From Verrucomicrobiota bacterium (GTDB lineage: Bacteria; Verrucomicrobiota; Verrucomicrobiia; Opitutales; Opitutaceae): DNA of 64,000 bases. The translations under genes were made by a program, and so were the position numbers. This document shows, piece after piece, positions 18,563-25,973 of this stretch (positions are counted from its first letter, which is position 1; every line of letters begins with the position of its first letter). The notes below the pieces were generated by a model. The model saw nothing but the letters and a program-made list of their open reading frames with translations. It made no database searches and was not told where the DNA came from. The stretch lies in contig JACRQG010000004.1 in NCBI GenBank assembly GCA_016222805.1, positions 124,001-188,000 of the forward strand, read 5' to 3'.

Positions 18563-19734
18563 GCACTCCTCTCCGTTCCCCCTCCGCCTTCGAGGAGCCC
18601 TCGGGCCTCCTGCCGGCGGATCCCCCCGCCCGGGCGGCGCGCTGGGTCGGCTGGCTGCTGCTCCTGCTGGCGCTCGTCGCCGGCGCCTTCGCGGTCGCCA
18701 TCCGGCTGCCGGAGACGGTGACGGCGCCCTTCCTGCTGGTGCCGGCCGAGGGTGAGGATCCGGTGCAGGCCCCGGTGGCGGGGGAACTGGCCGCGATCGA
18801 GGCCCGCGACGGGCAGGAAGTGAAGGCCGGCGCCGAGCTGTTCCGGCTGCGGAGCGACGAGATTCGCAACGCCCGGGCCCGGGAGCGGCAGTTGGCCGAG
18901 GATCTCCGGGCGCTGGCGGAACGGGCGCGGCGCCTCGACGAGGCGCAGGTCGCGCTGCTGGCGATCAAGGATGCCGAGGTCGTGCAGGCCGAGCGCGAGC
19001 TGGGCTTCCGGGAGAAACACCTGGAAACGGTTCGCGACCTGGTGCGGCGTTCGGAGCGGCTGGCGGCGGCGGGCAGTGTTTCGCCCGTGGAGCTGCTGGC
19101 CCGGCAACTGGACGAGGCCGAGTCGTTGAAGAACCGCGTCGTGGCGGAGAAGGCGGTGCAGCAGCTGGCCTTCCAGCGCCAGGAACTCGTGGCCGCCCGG
19201 GCGCGGGTGCGCTCGGACGAACAGGCGGAAGCCGAGAAGTTGCGGGTGCAGATCGCCGCGCTGGAGGAACAGTTGCAGGGCACGACCGGCGATCTGAAGA
19301 GCGTGCGCGCCCCGTATGACGCCGTGATCCTGCGGGTGACGCAGCGCACCCCGGGAGGCGTGGTGGCGGCCGGGGCGGAACTGTGCCACCTCGCCCGGCC
19401 CGACTCCCGCCCCCGCGCCCGCTTGGTGCTGCCGGAGGCGGCCTTGCCGCGGCTGGCCGTCGGGCAGCGCGTGCGGCTGTTCCTGGATTCCCATCCGTAT
19501 CAGCGGTACGGCACGATTCCAGCGGAGATTGCCTGGATCAGTCCCGCGCCGGTGACGATGGGCGCGGAGCGACGCTTCATCGCGCTGGCGGACCTGGCGA
19601 CCACGCCACCGGGCGGAGTCCGGGTGCGCGTGGGCATGGGCGGAGAGGCGCGGGTGCACGTCGGCCGGCAGACCCTGCTGGAACAGGCGCTCGAACCCTT
19701 GCGCGGCCTGCGGGAACGACTGAAGTCCGAGTAG
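18559..19734 (+). CDS. HlyD-family periplasmic adaptor of the peptide exporter
   Basis: 391 residues, with an ATG overlapping the exporter stop (ATGA). There is one membrane helix near residues 28-50 (WVGWLLLLLALVAGAF). A split lipoyl/barrel-sandwich part follows (VQAPVAGELAAIEARDGQEVKAG and VRAPYDAVILRV). Between them is a long alpha-hairpin coiled coil (about 100-250, rich in Arg/Glu/Leu). The C-terminal beta-barrel contains GQRVRLFLDSHPYQRYG. It links the inner-membrane exporter to an outer-membrane channel, but no TolC homologue is encoded nearby. The stop lies 12 bp from the convergent stop of the radical SAM gene. Confidence 0.88.
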   Translation: MSTPLRSPSAFEEPSGLLPADPPARAARWVGWLLLLLALVAGAFAVAIRLPETVTAPFLLVPAEGEDPVQAPVAGELAAIEARDGQEVKAGAELFRLRSDEIRNARARERQLAEDLRALAERARRLDEAQVALLAIKDAEVVQAERELGFREKHLETVRDLVRRSERLAAAGSVSPVELLARQLDEAESLKNRVVAEKAVQQLAFQRQELVAARARVRSDEQAEAEKLRVQIAALEEQLQGTTGDLKSVRAPYDAVILRVTQRTPGGVVAAGAELCHLARPDSRPRARLVLPEAALPRLAVGQRVRLFLDSHPYQRYGTIPAEIAWISPAPVTMGAERRFIALADLATTPPGGVRVRVGMGGEARVHVGRQTLLEQALEPLRGLRERLKSE

Positions 19735-19746
19735 GGGCCAGACGGA

Positions 19747-21192
19747 TCACTCCGCACGCACGCGTTCGCACAGCAGCCGGCGCGTCATCTCCCGCAGAAA
19801 ATCGCAGCGGGCGTTCCGCTGGCTGTCCTGATCCGAGGAAACGTAGCAGCTGCCGGCGCAGAGACCCTCGATCGCGCAGCCTTGGCAGAAGGCGATCGCG
19901 GAATTGAAACGGCGCCGGAGAAAGTCGAGGTACGCCGGCCGGGAGGGGACCGACTCCATGTCCTCCACGCGCCCGAAGATCGGTGAGATGTACGAGCAGG
20001 GCCCGACGTTGCCGGTCGCCGTGACCGTGAGGTTCACCCCGCCCTGTGCCATGCAATTGAAGGGGACGCGCCGTTCACCGCTCTGGTCGAGACGGCGGCT
20101 GGGCTGCCACCAGAAGCCATGCACGCTGACGCCGATCGATTCGCCCAAGCGGCGCAGGGCGAGGATCTGGTCGCACAACGCCTCGTGCCCGAGCGCCGGG
20201 AAGTGCACGAGGTTCGGATCCATCGTGACTCCCCGCACGCCCTGGTCCCGCAGGAAACGCAGGAAGTCTTCGTTGATGTACGGCGCGGTCTCCTCGGTCA
20301 GCACGGCGTTCACCGAGATCGTCGTGTCGGGCAGGTGTGCGATCAGCAGCCGGAGTCCGCGCAGGATCGCGTCGAAGGTGGCGCGGCCGTCGAGGTGGCG
20401 GCGCACGCGGTCGTTGCCCTCGGCGAGGCCGTCGATTCCCACGGTGAGGGCGCCGATGGGGTAACGGGCGAGTTCGGCGATAATCGCCGGAGTGACGAGG
20501 GAGGCGTTGGTGTTGAGGCCAAACGACACGCGTTTCACCGAGGTGGCGCCGGAGTGGGCGCGCGCGGTGGCCTCGGCGAGCACGAAGCGCATGAGTTCCC
20601 AGTTGAGGAACGGCTCCCCGCCGGAAAACCCCACCGCAGCCTCCTCGCGTCCGCGCCGGTGCAGGAGGGCGAAATAGCGATCGAGGGCGGTGGTGGCGAT
20701 CTCGCGGGACATCACGCGCCCCTGTTCGGCGACGCGCTGCTGGTGGCCCGCGATCATCGAGTACTCCATGCAGTAGGTGCAGCGGAAATTGCAGCGCTCG
20801 TTGAGCACGAGCGTCAGGCTGTCCCACACCTCCCCGCGTTCCACCCGGGCGAGGTGATCCTCGAGTTCCTGGCGGTGATGGCGCCGGGCGTCGTAGTCGA
20901 TCGGCACCAGCAGCCCGCGGTCTCGCAGGCCGTGGATCGCGGCGAGGCAGTCCTCGTATTCCGGATGGGTGGCGAGGAACTCAATGGGGGTCGCGGGCTC
21001 GCTCCACGCGTCGAGGAGCGCCTCCATGCCGGAGGAGGCGATCAGGCAACGGCAATCCAGCGCGTCGTAGACGAGGATCTGATCGTCGACGACGAGAAGC
21101 TGCAGGTGCGGCGATTTGATCAGCCGCACGTCGCCGGGGCCCGTCGCCGCCGGATCGGGGCCGGCGGACGGGATCGGAAGTTCAACAGCCAT
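19747..21192 (-). CDS. Radical SAM/SPASM peptide maturase
   Basis: 481 residues. Residues about 20-100 look like a PqqD-type precursor-recognition domain. The radical SAM cluster motif is NERCNFRCTYC (Cys134, 138, 141), followed by the SAM-contact GGEP (191-194). The SPASM domain is complete: Cys380-x13-Gly-x4-Cys399, then Cys436-x2-Cys439-x5-Cys445-x3-Cys449 and Cys463, enough for two auxiliary iron-sulfur clusters. Such enzymes install thioether, C-C or other cross-links in ribosomal peptides. The gene lies 143 bp downstream of the precursor gene on the same strand and converges on the exporter operon. The chemistry cannot be told from sequence. Confidence 0.92.
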   Translation of the reverse strand: MAVELPIPSAGPDPAATGPGDVRLIKSPHLQLLVVDDQILVYDALDCRCLIASSGMEALLDAWSEPATPIEFLATHPEYEDCLAAIHGLRDRGLLVPIDYDARRHHRQELEDHLARVERGEVWDSLTLVLNERCNFRCTYCMEYSMIAGHQQRVAEQGRVMSREIATTALDRYFALLHRRGREEAAVGFSGGEPFLNWELMRFVLAEATARAHSGATSVKRVSFGLNTNASLVTPAIIAELARYPIGALTVGIDGLAEGNDRVRRHLDGRATFDAILRGLRLLIAHLPDTTISVNAVLTEETAPYINEDFLRFLRDQGVRGVTMDPNLVHFPALGHEALCDQILALRRLGESIGVSVHGFWWQPSRRLDQSGERRVPFNCMAQGGVNLTVTATGNVGPCSYISPIFGRVEDMESVPSRPAYLDFLRRRFNSAIAFCQGCAIEGLCAGSCYVSSDQDSQRNARCDFLREMTRRLLCERVRAE

Positions 21193-21311
21193 CAGGGCAG
21201 TCGGGAGGCCCGATCACCCGCCAACCACCCCCGCCACCGGTCCGTGGCAAGGCGCGCCGGTGGGCGGAAACGAAGGCCGCCGGCGTCGGGCGGCCTCGGA
21301 GGACGGTGGCG

Positions 21312-21332
21312 GGCGCGCGATGGACGCGCGCC
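21312..21332 (-). promoter_or_regulatory. GC-rich hairpin between precursor and maturase genes
   Basis: A perfect 8-bp stem (21312-21319 with 21325-21332, GGCGCGCG / CGCGCGCC) with a 5-base loop begins 4 bases after the precursor stop codon. No T-run follows on the - strand, so it does not look like a full intrinsic terminator. It could stabilise the precursor mRNA or attenuate read-through so that the peptide is made in excess over the enzyme. The function is inferred from position. Confidence 0.45.
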
Positions 21333-21335
21333 GGA

Positions 21336-21500
21336 TTACTTCCGTTGCAGCGGGGCGGGGCAGTGGGCGCACCCGAGGACGAGGACGGCTCCTCCTTTGA
21401 TCGAGGCATCCGACTTCGGGCTGAGATCCTTGATCTCGATGCCGGCCTTTTCCTTCTTCGACGCAACCTTGCTGGTGGTCTCTTGCGGCTTCTTCGTCAT
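21336..21500 (-). CDS. Double-glycine RiPP precursor peptide
   Basis: A 54-codon gene, ATG at 21500 and TAA at 21336-21338. The leader is charged and Lys-rich (starting MTKKPQETTSK) and ends IKDLSPKSDASIKGG. The Gly36-Gly37 pair is the expected C39 cleavage site. The remaining 17 residues, AVLVLGCAHCPAPLQRK, form the core, with a hydrophobic start, a Cys-Ala-His-Cys motif (Cys44, Cys47) and a Pro-rich basic end. A GGGAG lies about 10-14 bases upstream of the ATG. The SPASM maturase follows on the same strand, and a C39 exporter, HlyD and a PpiC-like protein are encoded convergently. The leader form (DL-S/T-P-K...GG) is known from radical-SAM-processed peptides. Product structure and activity are unknown. 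Confidence 0.85.
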   Translation of the reverse strand: MTKKPQETTSKVASKKEKAGIEIKDLSPKSDASIKGGAVLVLGCAHCPAPLQRK

Positions 21501-21584
21501 GGGAGTGCTCCCGGGCGGCCTGGACGGCAGGCGTGTGTGTGTCTGATCGACGGCTCGTCGCAGTCCTCGGGGAGATGGCCCCTT

Positions 21585-21613
21585 TTCCTATCGTCGACCG
21601 GAAAATGTCACAA
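21585..21613 (-). promoter_or_regulatory. Possible promoter of the precursor-maturase operon
   Basis: On the - strand TTGTGA (21608-21613) is followed after 17 bases by TAGGAA (21585-21590), a weak sigma-70-like pair about 85 bases upstream of the precursor ATG. It sits in the only gap between the ABC-F stop (21700) and the precursor. The -10 match is poor, so this is a tentative call. Confidence 0.2.
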
Positions 21614-21699
21614 CGGGAATTGCTGCGCGGAAATTGGCCGGAGTTCCTGCGCACCTCTTGGCGAGGGCCTCCGCCGGCCGCGTCGGCGGCGTCCTCCGA

Positions 21700-23607
21700 C
21701 TACTTTTCCAGCGAAGCGGCTTCGTTGGCAGCCCGCTCCCATTCCTCGGTCGCGGCCTGGAGGCGGTCGACGGTCGCACTCAATTCGCGGTTGAGCTGCT
21801 GGGCCTTGCCGGGCTCCGCGTAGGTCTCGGGCGCCTCGAGCGCGGCGGTGAGTTCCGCCTGCTGGCGTTCGAGCTTCGCAATCTCGGCCTCCAATTGCTG
21901 CACGCGCGCACGGGCGGCCTTGAGCGGTGCGGAGCGGGCGGCCCGGGCCTCGGCCTCGGCGCGCTTCTGCTCCTTCGTCTTTGGTCCGGAGCGGGCGCCG
22001 CCCTTTGCCGCCGAGGCGTCCGCGTCGGGGTCCTTGGGCCGCGCATCGGTGAAGCCGCCGGCTTCGGCGGCGGCGCGGGCGTCGGTGGCGCGCGACTTGT
22101 CGAGGTAGTAGTCGTAGTCGCCCGCATACGGCGTGAGCTCCCCGGCGTTGATGTGGAGCACCCGCTGCGCGACCTGCCGGATGAAGTAGACGTCGTGGCT
22201 GATGAAGACGAGCGTGCCCTGGTACTGCTGCAGCGCGGTGATCAGCGCATCGATCGACGGGATGTCGAGGTGCGTGGTGGGCTCGTCCATCAACAGCAGA
22301 TTGGGCGGATTGACGAGCAGCCGGGCGAGGGCGAGGCGGGATTTTTCGCCGCCGCTGAGGACGGCGACCGGCTTGAAGACATCGTCCTTCCGGAAGAGGA
22401 AGGCTCCGAGGATGGTGCGCGCCTGCTGCTCGGTGAGGTCGTTCTGCGCCGTGCGCAGCTCCATCACGTTGTCGAGCACGGTGGCGTCGGTGCGCAGCGT
22501 GTCGGTGCGGTTCTGGGCAAAGTAGCCGGGGAAGACGTTGCTGCCGAGTTCGCGGAGGCCGCCCTGGATGGGGACGACGTCGCCCAGGATTTTCAGCAGG
22601 GTGGACTTGCCGGATCCGTTGGGTCCGACCAGCACGATCCGCTGGCCGCGCTCGGCGGTGAAGTTCAGGTCGCGATAGACGACGTGGTCGCCGTAGGCCT
22701 GCCGCACATGGGCGAGGGTGACGACTCGCAGCCCGGAGCGGGGTGGCTGGGGAAAGCGGAAATTGATCTTCTTGAGATCCTGCTCGGGCGCCTCGACCGC
22801 TTCCTCGAGCAGGCGCTCGATCTGCTTCTCCTTGGACTTGGCGCGGGAGGCGAGGGAGGCCTTGGCGCCGAACCGATCGACGAAGCGCTGCAGGTGGGCG
22901 ATTTCCCGCTGCTGGTTCTTGTATTGCGCGAGCTGCTGCGCGTGCCGTTCCTCGCGTTGCCGCAGGTAGTCGTCGTAGTTGCCGGTGTAGCGATTGAGCG
23001 TGGCGCCCCGCAGCTCGAGGATGCTGTTGCAAAGGACGTTGAGGAAGGCGCGGTCGTGGGAGATCACGACCAGGCCGCCCGGGTAGCGCGTCAGGTAGTC
23101 CTGGAACCAGAGCAGGGCGTGCAGATCGAGATGGTTGGTCGGCTCGTCCAGAAGCAGCAGGGCGGGCTCGGCGACGAGCAGGCGGGCGAGGTGGGCGCGC
23201 ATGACCCAGCCGCCGGAGAAGGTGCGCGCCGGCTGATCGAAGTCGCGTTCGCGGAAGCCGAGGCCGGCGAGGATCTTTTTCGCCTGCGGCTCGCGCTCGT
23301 CGTACCAGTGGTCGTGCGTGGCATCGACGTTGTGCGCCAGCGTGTGCCCGAGGGCGAGCTGGAGCACGGTTTCTTCGCCGGCCGGGGCGGTTTCCTGTGG
23401 CAGGAAACCGTAGTCGGCCCCGCGCTCCCAGGTAAGGGTGCCTTCGTCGGGCGATTCATCCCCGAGGATGAGCTTGAACAGGGTGGACTTGCCCGCGCCG
23501 TTGGGGCCGACCAGGCCGAAGCGATCCGTGCGGGCGACGAAAAGCGACACCTCGCTGAAGAGCGTGCGGGTGCCGTAGGACTTGGAGACGTCGGCCAGCG
23601 TGAGCAT
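21700..23607 (-). CDS. ABC-F family ATPase (Uup/EttA-like ribosome-associated factor)
   Basis: 635 residues with two ATPase halves and no membrane segments. The first half has GPNGAGKST, FSGGWVMRAHLARLL and LLLDEPTNHLD. The second has GPNGSGKSTLLK, LSGGEKSRLALARLL and LLMDEPTTHLD. The linker between them is Arg/Lys-rich and carries RYTGNYDDYLRQREER. The C-terminal 90 residues are a charged coiled coil (KTKEQKRAEAEARAARS onwards), as in Uup/YheS proteins. ABC-F proteins act on translating ribosomes. A dedicated resistance role for the neighbouring peptide locus is conceivable, but the domain pattern is that of a housekeeping member. Confidence 0.9.
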   Translation of the reverse strand: MLTLADVSKSYGTRTLFSEVSLFVARTDRFGLVGPNGAGKSTLFKLILGDESPDEGTLTWERGADYGFLPQETAPAGEETVLQLALGHTLAHNVDATHDHWYDEREPQAKKILAGLGFRERDFDQPARTFSGGWVMRAHLARLLVAEPALLLLDEPTNHLDLHALLWFQDYLTRYPGGLVVISHDRAFLNVLCNSILELRGATLNRYTGNYDDYLRQREERHAQQLAQYKNQQREIAHLQRFVDRFGAKASLASRAKSKEKQIERLLEEAVEAPEQDLKKINFRFPQPPRSGLRVVTLAHVRQAYGDHVVYRDLNFTAERGQRIVLVGPNGSGKSTLLKILGDVVPIQGGLRELGSNVFPGYFAQNRTDTLRTDATVLDNVMELRTAQNDLTEQQARTILGAFLFRKDDVFKPVAVLSGGEKSRLALARLLVNPPNLLLMDEPTTHLDIPSIDALITALQQYQGTLVFISHDVYFIRQVAQRVLHINAGELTPYAGDYDYYLDKSRATDARAAAEAGGFTDARPKDPDADASAAKGGARSGPKTKEQKRAEAEARAARSAPLKAARARVQQLEAEIAKLERQQAELTAALEAPETYAEPGKAQQLNRELSATVDRLQAATEEWERAANEAASLEK

Positions 23608-23804
23608 GGGAGCCGGGGAGAAGAACAGCGGGAGGCCGGCGCGCCGAGTCTGTTTTTGGCGGCGCTGTGGCTAGGGCGCATTTCCTGGCCTGCGGTGGTC
23701 GGTCCGGTGGGGCCGGGGGCGGTGATCCCGGCCGGCCTCACCGCGGCCGGCTACATCCACCCGCCGGCAGGGATGCCCCGGCGGCCGGGGCGGGCTGGGC
23801 TCCG

Positions 23805-24746
23805 TTATCGTCCGGCGGTCAGGGCAATGCAGCCCGCCACGGCGAGCACGCCGCCGACCAGGGCGCGGCGGGTCGGGCGGTCTCCCTCGAGGACGAAGGC
23901 GATCGGAATGGCGAGAAGAGGGGCGGTGGCCGCGATGGGGAGCACGATGCCGCTCGGGGTGGTGGCGAGGGCCCACTGGTAGCAGCCCACTCCGAGCACC
24001 GGACCGGCCATGCCGTTGGCCACCATCCATCCGAAGGCCCGCTGGCGCCAGGCGGTTTGCCCCCCCGGTCCGGGAGGGACGGCGCCCGTCATCGACGGCC
24101 GGGGCGGGAGGCGTCCGAGCAGGTGCATCAGCAGGAACCAGCCGGCGGTGAAGACCAGGCCGGCGAGGATCCGTTGGTAGGCGGCAGTGAGCCCAAATGT
24201 CGCGTTGTGGGCGGCCTCTCCGGCGACCTCGGCGACCGTGACGCCCTTGCGGCTGACCAGCGCGCCGAAACCCTGTCCGCAGGCGGCGACAAAACCAAAC
24301 AGGAACCCGATCGGTTGGATCCGGACGCGCGGCGGGCTGGAGCGGCTGGGGCTGATGGCGAGGGCGACGCCGGCGAGGATCAGGAGGCCCCAGGCGATTT
24401 GCACGGGAGTCAGGCGCGTGCCGAGCCAGAGCCACTCCCCGAGGGCGGCCAGCGGGGCGGCGAGACACTGCGTCATGAGCACGGTGAGGCGGGAACCCAG
24501 GTACGGGAGCGCCCCATAGACGCCGAGGTCTCCCATGCCCATCCCGATGATCCCGCTGAGCAGGAACCAAGGCAGACTGGCGCTGGAGAAACCGCCGCCC
24601 CAGAGATGCGCAAACGTGCCCAGCACGGCGGTCGCCACGAGAAGCCGCCCGAGATTCGCGCGGGCCGGACCCAGCGTGCGGACGCTGTGGCTCGCGCAGG
24701 TGGCGTTCAGCGCGAAGAAAAAGGCGGCGAGAAAGGAGGCGAACAT
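23805..24746 (-). CDS. DMT-family (EamA) transporter
   Basis: 313 residues from the ATG at 24746, chosen because it begins directly with the first membrane helix (MFASFLAAFFFALNATCASH). An upstream ATG at 24806 would add a polar 20-residue leader. About ten hydrophobic segments form two EamA halves, with internal GxxxG-rich helices and LPIAATAPLLAIPIAF near the end. It is an inner-membrane metabolite or drug exporter of unknown substrate. The next gene diverges from it. Confidence 0.8.
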   Translation of the reverse strand: MFASFLAAFFFALNATCASHSVRTLGPARANLGRLLVATAVLGTFAHLWGGGFSSASLPWFLLSGIIGMGMGDLGVYGALPYLGSRLTVLMTQCLAAPLAALGEWLWLGTRLTPVQIAWGLLILAGVALAISPSRSSPPRVRIQPIGFLFGFVAACGQGFGALVSRKGVTVAEVAGEAAHNATFGLTAAYQRILAGLVFTAGWFLLMHLLGRLPPRPSMTGAVPPGPGGQTAWRQRAFGWMVANGMAGPVLGVGCYQWALATTPSGIVLPIAATAPLLAIPIAFVLEGDRPTRRALVGGVLAVAGCIALTAGR

Positions 24747-24851
24747 TTGGCAGGTTTCTGCGGCGCAAAAACCTAGAGAGGAATCGGCTTCGGCGGAAAC
24801 CTCCATTTTGTGCTTCTTTGCCCCCGCGGAGTCGGGCAGGTTTGGGGTATC

Positions 24852-25898
24852 ATGAAAGTGAAGCGTCAGACGAAGCGCCCGGAAGACATCAACGCCGCGT
24901 TGGCGGCCCGGAAAGGCCCGGTTTCACGGTTTGTCGCCACGCATTACCGCCATTTCAACGCCGCCGCCCTGATCGATGCCGCCAAAGGCTACGAGGATCA
25001 CCTGGCCGCCGGCGGCAAGATGCTGGTGACCCTGGCCGGCGCGATGTCGACCGCGGAACTGGGCATCATCCTCGCCGAGATGATCCGCCGCGACAAGGTG
25101 CATGCCATCGTGTGCACCGGTGCCAACCTGGAGGAGGACATCTTCAACCTGGTGGCGCACGACTACTATGAGCGGGTGCCCCACTACCGGCACCTGTCGG
25201 CGCGGGACGAACAGGCCCTCTTGCGGCGCCACATGAACCGCGTAACCGATACCTGCATCCCGGAGATGGAGGCGATGCGGCGGATCGAGGCGGCGGTCCT
25301 GGAGGAATGGGTGGCCGCGGACCGGGCCGGCGAGCGGTACTTTCCCCACGAATTCATGTACAAGGTCCTGCGGAGCGGGAAACTGAAGCGGAGCTACCAG
25401 ATTGACCCGAAGAACTCCTGGATGGTGGCGGCGGCGGAGAAGAACCTGCCGATCTGGGTCCCGGGCTGGGAGGATGCCACCTTGGGCAACATGTACGCCG
25501 GCCACGTGATCAGCGGGGATGTGAAGCACGTGCACACCGTCCGCACGGGCATCGAATACATGACGGTCCTGGCCGACTGGTACACGCGGAACGCCCGGAG
25601 GCTGCGCAATCGCGAGGGTTCGATCGGGTTCTTTCAGATTGGCGGGGGCATCGCGGGCGACTTCCCGATCTGCGTGGTGCCGATGCTGCATCAGGACCTG
25701 CGGCGCACCGGAGTGCCGTTGTGGGGGTACTTCTGCCAGATCAGCGATTCGACCACGAGCTACGGCAGTTACTCCGGCGCGGTGCCCAACGAGAAGATCA
25801 CGTGGGGCAAGCTCGGTGCCGGCACGCCCAAGTTCATCATCGAAAGCGATGCCACCATCGTTGCCCCGCTCGTCTTCGCCTGGGTGCTCGGGCAGTAG
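24852..25898 (+). CDS. Deoxyhypusine-synthase-like NAD-dependent aminoalkyl transferase
   Basis: 348 residues from the ATG at 24852. Conserved DHS features include VTLAGAMSTAELG and CTGANLEEDIFNL (NAD-binding), FFQIGGGIAGDFPICVVPM, and the active-site segment ITWGKLG with Lys320 in the place of the lysine that forms the enzyme-imine intermediate. In eukaryotes and archaea the enzyme modifies eIF5A, which bacteria lack. Bacterial members are thought to make homospermidine or other polyamines. No polyamine gene lies beside it. The substrate is not deducible here. Confidence 0.87.
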   Translation: MKVKRQTKRPEDINAALAARKGPVSRFVATHYRHFNAAALIDAAKGYEDHLAAGGKMLVTLAGAMSTAELGIILAEMIRRDKVHAIVCTGANLEEDIFNLVAHDYYERVPHYRHLSARDEQALLRRHMNRVTDTCIPEMEAMRRIEAAVLEEWVAADRAGERYFPHEFMYKVLRSGKLKRSYQIDPKNSWMVAAAEKNLPIWVPGWEDATLGNMYAGHVISGDVKHVHTVRTGIEYMTVLADWYTRNARRLRNREGSIGFFQIGGGIAGDFPICVVPMLHQDLRRTGVPLWGYFCQISDSTTSYGSYSGAVPNEKITWGKLGAGTPKFIIESDATIVAPLVFAWVLGQ

Positions 25899-25973
25899 CC
25901 TCATGGCCCCGGGCTGCGCCGGCGCCTGCTGAGAAACGGCGCCGCGGCCGACCCCGCTTCGGAACCCCGCCCC

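Noticed and set aside
21182-21466. A 94-codon - strand frame overlapping the RiPP precursor in another frame
   Set aside because: Its Arg/Ser/Pro-rich product has no leader or core features; the 21336-21500 frame explains the position and has a clear double-glycine motif.
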